DNA of 64,000 nt. It comes from Haematobia irritans. Taxonomy: Eukaryota > Arthropoda > Insecta > Diptera > Muscidae. The DNA lies in assembly GCF_050003625.1 (NCBI RefSeq), contig NC_134398.1, positions 104,076,404 through 104,140,403 on the forward strand, read 5' to 3'. Both the position numbers and the translations under genes were made by a program. Under the pieces are notes generated by a model, which saw only the letters and a list, made by a program, of their open reading frames with translations, searched no databases and was not told where the DNA came from. Shown here in pieces: positions 11,181-23,529 of the stretch (position 1 is the first letter of the stretch; every line of letters starts with the position of its first letter).

Positions 11181-12152
11181 CTCACAAAAAATCGCTTCTG
11201 TAACATATACTCCCAAACATATTTTGCTTCAAGCATATACATTTTTGGGTATTGCCCAAACATTTATATGTTTGATCTCTTCCAATATATAATATGTTTG
11301 AAAGCATATTGGTCTAAACAATATATGTTTGGGTAGTCTAAGTTCCAAACATTTTGTATTTTTGCATCCAAATTCAATAATTTTGTCTTCCAAAAAACAA
11401 TATGTTATTATGTGAACATATAATATGTTTGGAAGCATTTTGCACCCAAAAATATTATATGCTTAAAAAAATTCTCCCAAACAATATTGTGCTCAAAATT
11501 TTATTTATTTATTTATATATTTACAATCATAATGAATTATGAAAATAAACAAGTAATATAGGTGCTAACAACATAGGTTTTCGACCTGAATGCTCAAAAT
11601 TTTGTTTCTGCCCAATTGTATATTCCCCCACATCTTTCTCACTTCCACGAGATTTTTTAGTTCTTAGCACTTTTTCTGTAATACAAACATTGTAGAAGAA
11701 ATTATTCAATTGTATAATTTTTTTTATTTTAATTTTACCTTTTGCCAGACGGAGATTCGAACAGCGGACCACACAGTTTGTAAGGATCAAAGAAGTAGCT
11801 GATCAATTGCCCAAGGAAAAATAAAATGTTAATTTTGTAATAACAAGCAACAACCACCAACTTAATTCAATATCGCTCCCTGTTAAATAGCGCTCCAAGC
11901 TACTAAACACATATATGTTTATAGGCTATTTCTAAATTAATATATGCTTGCATCCAAGCATATTATATTTACAAACATTTTATGTCCCAAACATAATATA
12001 TTCTAACATATTAACATATATGTCCCAAACATGTTATGCTAGTTTATGGACATTATATGCTTGCACTCAAAAATATTGTGTTTAAAAATTTGTGTTCCAA
12101 ACATATAATGTTTATAGCCAAACATATGATAAACAGTCTTTTTCATCCGTGT
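11181..12152 (-). repeat. CCAAACATAT-rich repeat with Pol III B box, copy 1
   Basis: An almost full-length inverted copy of 21076-22014. Ends: CTCACAAAAAATCGCTTCTG on the left and CAGTCTTTTTCATCCGTG on the right. The word CCAAACATAT or its complement recurs many times in both orientations. On the minus strand at 11752-11762 is GTTCGAATCTC, close to a tRNA B box. The second copy has GTTCGAATCCC followed by GTCCGGCA, as in a tRNA T arm and acceptor. No coding function is seen. Confidence 0.75.
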
Positions 12153-12544
12153 GGAAACAGAAGCCAAAAACGATGTGTCTACCTTGAATGTTAGCATATT
12201 CGCTGTATACCCCCTTATCTGAAAATGTTGAATTTCACCGTAGAATAAACGACAACTGTACCTGGAATTTATGTAAAGTTTAACCAATCCATATTTGCTC
12301 TATTCAACCGCTATTAGAATACTCATTTCTTCTTAACTTTCGAAACCAGACCCACGATTCTAAATTGCAAATTGTATTAAGACTACGAACAGATCTCATT
12401 CAATACATATTCGATGTTAAATTTAGAAATAAGTTGTAAGTATAGATTTAAGATTATATGAACTATAAAAGAATCCAAAAAAACTGTAATTATTTTCTTC
12501 AAAGGAATTAATAATTATTTGCTTTAAAACATGGATCTATATTT
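12153..12544. other. Unassigned AT-rich spacer
   Basis: About 390 bases between the repeat and the resumption of the jockey-like ORF2. Nothing recognisable. Confidence 0.5.
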
Positions 12545-13605
12545 TTTTAATTAACGGAGTTTTAACATTACCTTCTTTTTCGGATCACTTTCCAATTAAA
12601 CTCACCTTAAAATTTGATCATTCTGGTCTTATTTTGAGAACTCCAACAACTATTAATTCCTACAAATCGACCAACTGGGAGAATTTTCTCTGTGATATGG
12701 ATTCAGCCTCAAATCGCCTAATGCCTCAGCTTAATGACAATCTAGGAAATGATGAAATCGATTCTTTAATAGATGAGTTTAATGAAAAATTCAAAATGAT
12801 ACATAACTCACACTCGCAACAAATCCAAATTGACAATAATAAATTCCCATTGTCAGAAAGGACGAAAAAGCTGTACAAAATAAAGCACAACTGGCAAAAG
12901 CAATTGAAGAATATTTTCCATCGCACTGGGAAAGGACGAAGTAGTGAGTATGTTATTCTCTCTAAGCAAATTCAACTCCTGAAAACAATAATTAAAGAAT
13001 CAGTCAATATTGAACAGGCTGAAAAAATTACAAAATATAAATCCTGGTCTGTCCGCCTTCAAAGAAATTTATAAAATAAAGGGGAACAAATCGCCATTTC
13101 GTTATTAATAATGATATTTCCACAAACTGTAGTGAAATTGCCAATCATTTCCAACAATATTACTCCACAGTGTTCCAACGTACAATTCCCCTTCATCCTG
13201 TAGCGGATCTTAACACAAAGGTACCAGCTTACATCGGAGCCTCCTCGCATATACTCATTTAACGAAGACTTCAACGCATTTCAAAACCCCGATAACCTTC
13301 ATTTTACAAATACAATACACATTGAAAGTATTATCCTTCGTATAAATAATAAAAAATCAAGTGGTCTAAAAATTTCCAAGCACTACTATAAAATTATTCA
13401 CCTGTTTATTTAACCATTGTATAAATAATGAATACTTTCCTTCGGCCCGGAAAGTGGCAAAAGTATTGCCCATAAAGAAAAAAGTTACTAGCGTTGATCC
13501 GGCTGATTTCCGTCCAATATCACTTCTATCCAACATAGGGAAACTTTTTGAACATATTCTAAAGGAAAAAATCGTAAATGATTTCATCATTGATCCCATA
13601 CCATG
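12545..13605 (+). pseudogene. Jockey-like LINE ORF2: endonuclease end and RT fingers
   Basis: Begins with the endonuclease end (SDHFPIKLTLKFD). The basic linker before RT follows (12634-13074; NWENFLCDMDSASNRLMPQL, KLYKIKHNWQKQLKNIFH), then a degenerate stretch, then RT fingers (about 13425-13600; RKVAKVLPIKKKVTSV, ADFRPISLLSNIGKLFEHIL). Multiple stops and frameshifts. The piece ends at the target duplication CCATG (13601-13605) where the BEL element inserted; the RT palm resumes at 42152. Confidence 0.85.
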
Positions 13606-14190
13606 TGAATAAAATTGGGATGAGGAGAGGATTGGGGAGCACCAAGAGGGACGACTGGACAAGACTCCAAAGACTCTCTTTGTTGTTGTGGACTGTATGT
13701 AGGTATCACAGAGAAGACTATGTCCCACAAGTGTAACGTCAGCAGAACGAACTGGTGGATACAGAAGATAAACGAAACCGCTTTGTTATGATGGTTGGAA
13801 ATGATGTCTCAAGCAAGGAGATATCATAACCCAGCACAATAAATCAAACCCAGAAGAAAAAGGAGTAATACACGTGGGTTAGAATTCAAGTGGATGGTTT
13901 TATTAACGATGTTAATTCTCACCAAACGTTGGGGTATGCAGCTGCCGGAAAAGTGGCAGATTGATTGTTTCCTACGAGATAGGAAACCTAATATTTTTAT
14001 TTTAGAACAATTTGAAGTTTGATTATGATTTGACGTTTCTTTTTATGCTTATTTTATAACAAGGTTTATACTAAAATTCAAGTGATTTTCAAACTAATTG
14101 CAGTTAAAATTCAATAGATTTCCAATATTATAAAAATTCATAATATAATATTAAAATTTAATAATAAGTCTAAACAGTCATGTTTAGACA
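13606..14190 (-). repeat. BEL 3' LTR
   Basis: 585 bp, paired with 41567-42151. The outer terminal segment contains an inverted repeat (GTCTAAACA and TGTTTAGAC at 14168-14190), and TTTCCTACGAGATAGGAAA near 13970 is another short hairpin. Confidence 0.92.
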
Positions 14191-14201
14191 TGGCGCCGGG
14201 C

Positions 14202-14730
14202 TTAAGAATGACAAGATTGGTGGGTCGCACAAAGCACTGTTGCTAATGACCGAATGGCATCTGATATGATATGCTGATTGATGGAAGGTTGAGAAGAAGC
14301 TTTCCGTTTAGATTGTTGTTGCTTGCGCTTGTTGATTCTTTTGTTTGGACGGGTTTTAGTATGTTGAGCTTGACTTGGTTGCTGTTGCCGTTTGTTCTGT
14401 GGCTTTCGTTGCTTTTGACGGTTGTTAGAGTGGGAGTAAATAGTTGGCTCACTTGGATGTAGCATAGTGTGATGGTAGTTCTTTCATTTACGGCATTTAT
14501 TTTTGGATATGCAATTTCCAACTGTGTGGCTTTTTGCTAGGCACAGTATTTGAGCTGCCGCACTGTTCTACATCTTTCCATTGGTTGCATCTTTATGAAT
14601 TTTGGACATACACGAATTCCATGATATCGCCTACACAACAAGCAGCGATATACATCCGAGTTGGGCCTTTCAGAAATACTTTGTGCTCTGTAAAAACAAA
14701 ATATGGAGTGCGGTTAAAGTGTAAGTGATC
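14202..14730 (-). pseudogene. Additional zinc-cluster ORF between BEL pol and 3' LTR
   Basis: A third coding segment, unusual in position. Reading leftward from about 14700: SERPNSDVYRCLLCRRYH, then VCPKFIKMQPMERCRTV, then QLKYC. After a stop and frame change near 14540 comes SHTVGNCISKNKCRK, a TGA where a Cys is expected, HHTMLHP, and a basic Gln/Asn/Lys-rich tail ending at 14202. The Cys/His pattern resembles the paired knuckles of BEL-type gag proteins (compare 18560-18690 here). A TTTTGTTTTTACAG acceptor-like sequence lies just before it (about 14697-14710), so a spliced mRNA is conceivable. Function unknown. Confidence 0.6.
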
Positions 14731-14779
14731 CTCCACTTTAGTGGAAAATCGTATGGTTTCGTTGTTACTTAGTAAACTA

Positions 14780-17700
14780 TTATTCGGATTCAGGGGAACT
14801 CAAGTACGGTAATAAGCACAATTTCACTATTGGGCGTTTAATTAGACCAGCTGCGGTACGAACTTGAACAACTCTAATCTTCCCATCTTGGCCGGGTTGA
14901 GTATTTTCAATCCTGCCTAGTCGCCATTCACTTGGTGGCAGCAAATCATCTACCACTACGACTAAATCACCCACCTTGACATCGGTTTGTGGAGTTTTCC
15001 ACTTATACCGTTTCTGAAGCGATTTTAAGTAATCCTCTTTCCAGCGTACGGTAAATTGGTGGTGAAGAGCTTTTAGTTTCATCCAACGGTTGGTAAGAGA
15101 AATGTTTGGAGATATGGGTTCAGGAAAAGCTAACATAGGGGACCCTCTAAGGAAGTGACCTGGTGTAAGTGCACTCAGGTCCGAGGGGTCTTCTGACAAC
15201 GCTGATATAGGCCCAGAGTTCAAAACTCCTTCAATCCGTGCCAAAATAGTGGCGAATTGTTCAAAAGTTAACCTGTGAGAGCCAGCAATTCGTTTAAAAT
15301 GGTATTTAAAGCTTTTAACGGCTGACTCCCATAGGCCACCCATGCGGGGAGCATGTGGGGGGATGAAGCACCATTCGAACCCATGAGTAGAATATTTATT
15401 CGATATATCTGTGCAAGCCATTTTTATAAACTTAGAAAATTCCCTGAGCAACAGTCTGCTAGCCCCAACAAAATTCCGTCCATTGTCCGATACTACCCTA
15501 CGGGGTAGTCCTCGCCTCCCAACGAAACGAGCGAATGCGGTTCAAAAGCCGCCGAGGAAAGGTCCGAGCATGGCTCCAAATGTACAGCCTTTGTGGCAAA
15601 GCAAACAAATACCGAAACATAAGCTTTTATTGAAGGGGCTCTTCGTAAATATGAGCTCTTGAGCTCGAAGGGACCGGCGAAGTCTATTCCAGTAACATGG
15701 AAAGGGGGTGAAATCGTAGTTCTATCGAGGGGTAGTGGTGCCATCATTTGAGAGCACAACTTGTGTTTAAAAAAAACACACGTTTTACATTTATGGATTA
15801 TATTCTTGATTCGAGGCTTTAGCCTGGAGATATAAAACTCGGTTTGGACCATTCTGCAGATTAGCGTGCAGTCTGCATGTGCAAGAAAAGTATGGAGATG
15901 AGAGAGATAAAGTCGGCAAAATCTTGAATTGCCTGGAAGTATTACTGGATGTCGTTCGTTATAAGGAATGTTTGATTGAGATAATCGACCATTCACTCGA
16001 AGAATCTGGTTGCCATCAATGAATGGATTTAGCGTAGATAAAGGGCTTTTTTGTGAAATTGGATTACCTTGTAAAAGAGCATGGTATTCGTCTTTGAATG
16101 CGTGAAGCTGAGATAAATGAATTAATCTATTTTTGACAAATGTTATCTCATTTTGAGAGATATTTATACTGGGGAAAGCATTTTCCAATTCGGCTTTTGC
16201 ATGTGTGCGACGGTGAAAACGAAAAATATAACAAATCACGCTTAAAGCCTTGCCATAAGAAGAAAATATGTCCAATATATCAGCATTTTCAGATGTTACA
16301 TGAAGATTTTGTACGAGTATTTTTGGCTTTGGATGAGTTATTGGAACCATTTCCGGCCAAGAAGATGGGGGAGCAGTAATCCATGATGGGCCATTTTTCA
16401 AATCATGAGGTTTGCACCCTCGTGTGCCAAGATCTGCAGGGTTTTCATTTGTTGGAACATGGCGCCACTGGGCATTAGGAACAAGAGTATGTATCTTTGA
16501 GGTACGGTTGGCAACAAAAGTTTCCCACGACCATGGAGGCTTCGATAACCACCCCAGTACAATTGAGGAGTCTGTCCATAGATACGTATGAGTAATTTCA
16601 AAATTGAAAACAGACAAAACATAATTTACTAGTTTCGCAAGTAACTCGGCTCCATTGAGCTCCAGACTGGGTAAGCATATAGTCTTGAGTGGCGCTTTAC
16701 TTTTAGCAACCAATAAGTTCGAGCATGAATTACAATCTGAGCTAGCCACCACATAAACGCATGCGCAATATGCTGCCTTAGATGCATCTGCAAAGCCATG
16801 AATTTGTATTCGATCAGATGGCATATATCGAAACCACCGAGGGATTTTTATGTCATCGATTTGAAAAAAATCTTTTATAAGACATTCCCACGTTAAATGT
16901 GACTCTTTGCTTATTGGTGAATCCCAATCTAACCCCTCAAGCCATAGCTGTTGCATTAGCATTTTGGCTCGTATAATAATTGGCGTTATCCAACCAGCTG
17001 GATCGAACAATTGAGCCACCGCTGAGAGAACCTTTCGTTTTGTCATGTTCATTGTTGATTCAATGGGATTCAGAGAATATGAGAAACTATCGGTAAAAGC
17101 GTTCCACTTTATTCCAAGAGTTTTTGTGGAACTGGCCTCATCTAGTCTTAAAAGGTCTAGATCGTACATGTCTTCGGGAGGCAAATGATTCAATAACTGA
17201 GAATTATTGGAAGTTATTTTCTTTAGAGGGAAACCAGCGGATTTAAGTGTAGAAATCAATTGGGTTTGGAGATCTATTGTCTCTTCTAAAGAAAAACCTC
17301 CAGAGAGAATATCGTCCACATAAGTTTCCTTTCTTAATATGGTAGATACCTTTGGGAACTGTGTCTCACAGTCCGAAGCTAGCTGCAGCAGAGTACGGAT
17401 CGCCAAAAAGGGAGCGCAATTTATACCAAAGGTCACTGTACGCAATTGGTAATCTTTTATAGCGCTATCAGAAGATTTCTGATATAAAATTCTTTGATAT
17501 TGTCGATCATTTGGGTGTACTAAAATTTGCCGGTACATTTTCTGAATGTCACCGCTGAAGACATATTTGTACTTTCTCCAATTCAATATAGTTGATATGA
17601 GATCAGTTTGAAGAGTGGGGCCAGTTAAAAGTACGTCGTTGAGAGAAAATCCAGATTTGGATTTTCGAGAAGCATTAAAAACAATTCGTACTTTTGTGCT

Positions 17701-18234
17701 TTTATGCGGGAGATAAAAAGAATAAAATTTCCCCTCGGAGAAAACTTCATTTGAAGACGTTTCTTCCATGTGTCCCATTGATAAATATTCCTCTAAGACT
17801 GAGTTGTATTGAACCTGAAGTTCAGGATTTTTTGACAGAGTATGTTCCATTCTGGACAACTGTCCCAGGGCAATGAATCTTGATGATCCTAAATGAATGG
17901 AATCTGAAAACTCTTTTCTAAAGGGTAACCGTACAATATATCGACCATCGACTCCTCGTACTGCCGTTTTCTTGTAAAATTCTTCGCAGAATTGATCCTC
18001 ATCGGATATTGGATGTGAAATGGGAATATTTTCTAACTCCCAAAAAGTTTGAAGAATTTCGTTCAAAGAGGAATCCTCAGAAGGCAATACATTGGTTGTG
18101 AATGCACGAATTGGTTCTATCTTCATGGGACCACTTAGTACCCAACCAAAAATCGTGTTATAAGCAGATGCTTCTCCACAAATGTTCTTTTTTATGCCAT
18201 CAATATTAAGATACTTTTCAGAGTCATTGCCCAA
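14780..18234 (-). pseudogene. BEL pol: RT, RNase H and integrase, broken
   Basis: Polyprotein that copies the RNA and integrates the cDNA. In the 913-codon frame (18234-15493): a protease-end segment (GNDSEKYLNIDGIKKNICGE), RT with motif A SGDIQKMYRQI (Asp near residue 229) and the box YVDD (305-308), RNase H (HGFADASKAAYCAC; LWTDSSIVLGWL), the integrase zinc domain (HKCKTCVFF) and the first catalytic Asp (TGIDFAGPF). A frameshift near 15540 breaks the integrase. The second Asp (SDNGRNFVG) and the Glu (WESAVKSFKYHF) lie in another frame, followed by a BEL-type C-terminal domain ending PYLSSPESE at 14780. Apart from frameshifts, catalytic residues are retained. Confidence 0.93.
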
Positions 18235-18236
18235 AA

Positions 18237-19763
18237 TTAAGTCATCAAACAGGGCTTTGCGATAAGGAATTTGGAGAAGATATCTGGCCCTTTCGGAAAG
18301 AAAAGTCCTTTGGGAACCAGATCTATTAGTGCTCTAAGGGTATACAATTCTCCCTTAAGGTCAATTTGAACTAAAGCTGTTCGAAGCAAAATAGTTTCAT
18401 TGCTTGAACAAAAATTTACTTGTACCTGGGAGTTTCGTGTCAAACCTGAGGAAGATGGACCGTCATTTAAGCCCTCGGTTCTATTGTCGGAGGTTCGATG
18501 AGTTTCAGAGGGCTTAGCTGTTCTTTCGCTGTTATTGCCTTCAGTTTTAATGAGAGATTTGTCCTTCAAATGAAGCAATGTATGGTGTGATTTCTGACAC
18601 ACAAAGCATTTATTCTTGCTCTTACATTTCTGTTTCTTGTGAAAGGGAGATAGACAGTTATTGCATAATTTATTTTTGAAAACAAAATCTACTCTTTCCT
18701 GTTCCCCGAAGGACATGTAGAGTTCAACTTTTCCTGAGAATGATATACTTGAGTTCGATTTACATTAGATTTAGAGTGAATATAACCATCTTTTGTTGAA
18801 CGAATGCTGGATAAACGTTCAACAATTTCAAATCTGTCTATAAGAAACTCATCCAGTTGGGACCACATTGGCAGTTCGTTGTGGGAGTTCAGGGATTGTT
18901 CCCACAAGGATAACGTTTGATCCGGAAGTTTGGTTGAGATCAAAATAGGATCCCAATGTTCAACTTTTACATTAAGTGTTCTAAGCGTGGCTAAACAGTC
19001 ATTCACCGTTGACTGAATCTTCTGAACCGAATCACTCGTTTCTTCCGTTGCCACTAGCATGTTGAACAATATTTTAAGCTGGTTAAGCTAGTACACGCTT
19101 ATTTTCATAGCGTGTTTTCAGAGCCTTCCACGCCAAGTCAAAATTCTCATCACAGAGCGACTATTGCACCAGCAGATCCCTGGGTTTTATTCCTCAGGTG
19201 ATATAGCTTTTGTGCGGGCGTAAGTTTACATAAACCGCCGTGAACATATCACGGAAAGACGGCCATTCCTCGTACCCACATTTAAAAAACTCAGTGTCAC
19301 AAGGGGGAACTTTTATGTAAACACTAGGTGAATCATTATTTTGAGAGTCCAAACTAGGACGTGGAGGAGGTAAATCGTTTGGCGAGATCCCTATTTGGGA
19401 AGCCACTTCACAAGGATTTGGGGAAGACGTTAACTTCAATATATCTAAAAGACAGGCTCTTGAATTAAAGAAGGCCTCATTGCATACACCGAAATTAACC
19501 CTAGCTTTCTCCCTGACTTCCTTAGTAATGGCCGAATCAGAAGATATCATAAGTGACTCGTAGGAAGAATTTAAACTTGCCCACCTGGCCTCTAAATCTT
19601 CCATTTTAGCCTGACCCAGCGATTCCGTCTGTTGGACTACATCCAACTTATCAATATAGGTGCATAGGAAATGGTCGTAGTCGAAATAAAATTTCATTTC
19701 TTCCCTGGTCATTCCCTTAGTTTCCCCACATAGGGTCATGTCCTCGGTACCCTCGTTCGGCAT
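18237..19763 (-). pseudogene. BEL gag and truncated protease
   Basis: First ATG at 19763. The N-terminal half includes MTREEMKFYFDYDHFLCTYI. The DUF1759-type capsid part follows (CDTEFFKCGYEEWPSFRDMF). A break at about 19070-19200 separates it from the capsid continuation (19069-18689; LSLWEQSLNSHNELPMWSQL). The nucleocapsid (18690-18560) has LCNNCLSPFHKKQKCKSKNK and CFVCQKSHHTLLHLK. The aspartic protease starts (RTALVQIDLKGE, RALID), but the catalytic DSG is destroyed by a one-base loss near 18330. Much of the domain is missing before pol resumes with GNDSEKY. Confidence 0.88.
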
Positions 19764-20860
19764 TTCAAATATTTCAGATACAGATAGAGAAAATTGTGTC
19801 ACGTTCAGACACAATTGCGTTACTTTCAAAATAGCAAAAATGTTTCTGTTCTACAAGAACAAGCAGACATAGGAATCTAAATTTCCCAAATAAAGTGTAA
19901 AGGTCTTGTTTTTTTTATATTAGCGGTGGCACTATATGTTGTTAGCTGCGGGCTTAACTCGCCGGAAGTAGGTTCGTTTCCGCTTTAATCCTTTTACAAT
20001 AAATTAGAAGTGCCTGGTGGTATTATAGGTTTAATAAGAAAAATGAACAATAAACAGTTACAATATTTGGTTTCTATAAAAACAAACGGACGGATATTCT
20101 TTAACAAGTAGTGCTGCAACACGTTACACAATTCTAATTTTGTATTGGCATAACTGTGGAACTAGATATTGTCAGTTCCTTGGCAGCCCACCCGCATGTG
20201 ACCGAAGAGTGGTCATCCTGATTAAATGTTTTGGCCTTCAAATTATTTAAAAACATGGAAAGGGAATTCCAATCATCACAATCTCATCTTTGAATCAACT
20301 ACATACCCAACCTCGTACAATTAATCAAAACATTTTTTTTTTGATTTGAAAATACTTCACATTTCAGTTATATTGTTTATGATACGGTTATACATTCTTC
20401 ATGTTATTGACTACTCCGAATTATTTCTCCTTTTTACTTTTTTTTACTTTTCTATAAAAAAATTCTCATCTGGAAGTTTACCAAAACCATACATAATCTT
20501 AAAATCCGGCTTTTGCATGTAAAGTTATTTTAAGTGCTTATAGGAAAGCATGTTTTCTGTGTTCCGATTTTCAAATTCTTTTTACTTGATAATTTTAGTG
20601 ATTCCGAGTAAATTTGGATCAAAATCGTTCGAAGTTACGAGATTCTAAGCTGTTTGAGATCAATCATTTCAGTTGTGGTGTTAATATATGAGGTTTTTTC
20701 TTTTTTTTTTTTTAAATCTGTATATCAGATCCAGAGACGGTAGGTTTCTTTGGCAGTTTTACATATTGCTGATTTGCCATAATTCATTATAACTATGGGT
20801 GGGTGTACTCACTAACTTAGCACAGTCATCTGCTGACTTTAGTAATCCTCGGGATATGTC

Positions 20861-22869
20861 CATAAGCGTAGGAAGGCCTCTGGGGAGGGGGCTTAGACCC
20901 CCCCAGAAAAATTTTAGCCCCCCCCAGAATTTGAAACTCTATTTATGATTTTCCATTTTTCAATAAATGTCAATAGTTTTTTTTTAATTTTTAGAAAAAT
21001 AAAACAAGTATATACAATTGCACAAAGTTCCGCTAATGACTTTCATGAACAATCGAATTACTTGGGTTGTGGTAGCACACGGATGAAAAAGACTGTTTTT
21101 CATATGTTTGGCTATAAACATTATATGTTTGGAACACAAATTTTTAAACACAATATTTTTGAGTGCAAGCATATAATGTTCATAAACTAGCATAACATGT
21201 TTGGGATATATATGTTAGAACATATTATGTTTGGGACATAAAATGTTTGTAAATATAATATGCTTGGATGCAAACATATATTAATTTAGAAATAGCCTAT
21301 AAACATATATGTGTTTAGTAGCTTGGAGCGCTATTTAACAGGGAGCGATATTGAATTAAGTTGGTTGTTGTTGCTTGTTATTACAAAATTAACATTTTAT
21401 TTTTCCTTGGGCAATTGATCAGCTACTTCTTTGATCCTTACAAACTGTGTGGTCCGCTGTTCGAATCCCCGTCCGGCAAAAGGTAAAATTTTTGTATTAC
21501 AGAATTTTTGTATTACAGAAAAAGGTGCTAAGAACTAAAAAATCTCGTGGAAGTGAGAAAGATGTGGGGGAATATACAATTAGGCAGAAACAAAATTTTG
21601 AGCATTTAGGTCGAAAACCTATGTTGTTAGCACCTATATTACCTGTTTATTTTCGTAATTCATTATGATTGTAAATATATAAATAAATAAATAAAATTTT
21701 GAGCACAATATTGTTTGGGAGAATTTTTTTTAAGCATATAATATTTTTGGGTGCAAAATGCTTCCAAACATATTATATGTTCACATAATACATATTGTTT
21801 TTTGGAAGACAACATTATTGAATTTGGATGCAAAAATACAAAATGTTTGGAAGTTAGACTACCCAAACATATATTGTTTAGACCAATATGCTTTCAAACA
21901 TATTATATATTGGAAGAGATCAAACATATAAATGTTTGGGCAATACCCAAAAATGTATATGCTTGAAGCAAAATATGTTTGGGAGTATATGTTACAGAAG
22001 CTATTTTTTGTGAGGGTGCAGTTACCGATGGCAATGTTTGAAGTCAGATATTTATGAAATAAAGCTGTAGTTGAACTTATGATTGATTTAGTTTAGTCAA
22101 TTTAATTAAAAAAATAGTAATTGATATTAAAACATTCTTTCATAAATTAATATCTTAATAATGCTGCGAAAAAGCGTTGCCTAAAAAGTAGTGAAAATGT
22201 TCTTTTTGGGTCTAGAAGTGGTGCAAAATTGGCGGAGAAGCAATGAATGTAATATGAGCTTGTCATAGGACAAATGTTCACCGTTTCAACAGCCGTTGCA
22301 ATGAATTTGCATCACTTCTTAAGGTGAGATCCGAATTCAGTGTTTTGAATGTGAATTAAAAAATTTTGTGATATTTTCCCAAACAAATAATTTTTATATT
22401 GTTTTTATGATTTTTAATGCATTCTGACGCTTGTTTGAAACGTTTTTCCTCGAATAATTGCGAAACTTATCGATTTTTCTATAATGGATTTAGCAGTTTT
22501 GTGGCAAAATTTGAATAATTTGTACCAATTTATTTATTCTTACTCTTTTTTTTAAACTATTTGAAAAAAAAGAAAACAAAAAATTACACATTAAAATATG
22601 ACTAAAAAAAGTAAAAAATGAAGTAGTTAAAATAATTGAGGACATTTTTGGAAGTACTTTTAAAGTTGTGCCTTTAGAACAACTCACAATTTTCTTGCTG
22701 GGAAAAGTGTGGAACTACTTTTAGTTGCTTTATTATAAATTAATTGTCGAGTTATTTTGATGCCCAATTTTTTATTCAATTTTATGAAATAAAACATTAA
22801 TTGAATCTATAAGTTCAGTCTATAAATTTTTAGCTGGGGGGCTAGGAAAATTGTCTAGCTACGCTAATG
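20861..22869. mobile_element. Non-autonomous hAT element in the Gypsy-B LTR
   Basis: The ends CATAAGCGTAG and, inverted, CATTAGCGTAG form an 11-bp inverted repeat. The 8-bp duplication GATATGTC (20853-20860 and 22870-22877) is diagnostic of hAT. The uninterrupted target is present once in the other LTR at 35828-35837. Left subterminal DNA has runs of G and C (GGGGAGGGGGCTTAGACCCC). No transposase frame is visible. The interior carries the repeat at 21076-22014 and AT-rich DNA. Confidence 0.92.
21076..22014 (+). repeat. CCAAACATAT-rich repeat with Pol III B box, copy 2
   Basis: Inverted relative to 11181-12152 and closely similar throughout. Starts CACACGGATGAAAAAGACTG, ends GAAGCTATTTTTTGTGAGGG. 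A tRNA-like B box GTTCGAATCCC sits at 21459-21469, with GTCCGGCA after it. The A box is not clear. It lies wholly inside the hAT element. Confidence 0.8.
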
Positions 22870-22877
22870 GATATGTC

Positions 22878-23529
22878 ATAGATGGTGCTTATAAAGCTGG
22901 CCAAAAGAATCTGGGTTACTTTCGAGTTACCAACTCCTGAATGCATAATATCCTAATTTTGAAAAGTTTACATGAATGAATACGAATTCATAAGGACATA
23001 ATATTATTGAACTATCGAACCTTACCCGAGGATGAAATTCAATTAAATTTGTATATATCACGCGTATCTCATATACTATAGATCGTATTCCAATGATTAT
23101 ATCACCACTCTAATTTAAATAATGAAAATTCTTGATTTAAACAACAAAAATTCTTGAAATTTTCTGCACTTGGGTCTAATAAAATAGTCTATTGGACTAT
23201 TTTTCGGATCACTATTTGCCTGCCAGAACTGAACTGTTCAAGAGTATGACTGAAATTACTAGCTCAATACCGCTATCGTGCCATTTGTATTCCTCCCTAT
23301 GGTTGTATTGAAATCATCTTCACAAGGTGACTTTGAAGAGGACACACACACTACAAAACTGAAACACAATCCACAAAATCTGACTTTGGATTTTCGGTTC
23401 TTACAACAGTCTATTCGTTCAGTACTGTCGGTAGGTGGCGAATAGTGTATTCGGTCGTTTTAGAATCGACTGCCAAAATTGTCCGTAGTACCTCAATCAG
23501 GCGTAGTAGTTTCAATTTCTACGATGCAC
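22878..23529 (-). other. Gypsy-B 3' LTR, noncoding part
   Basis: Identical in layout to 35838-36487. No coding sequence or element of its own recognised. Confidence 0.6.

Noticed and set aside
14191..14210. TGGCGCCGGGCTTAAG next to the left BEL LTR looks like a plus-strand primer site
   Set aside because: All gag-pol coding between the LTRs is on the minus strand and no plus-strand pol was found, so I take the right LTR as 5'. The ambiguity is recorded in the primer-site entry.
16140..16379. Plus-strand frames inside BEL pol
   Set aside because: Shadows of the 913-codon minus-strand pol frame.
21459..21480. Possible tRNA gene
   Set aside because: Only the T-arm and acceptor-like part (GTTCGAATCCC, GTCCGGCA) is recognisable; the A box and cloverleaf are not convincing, so it is reported as part of a repeat.
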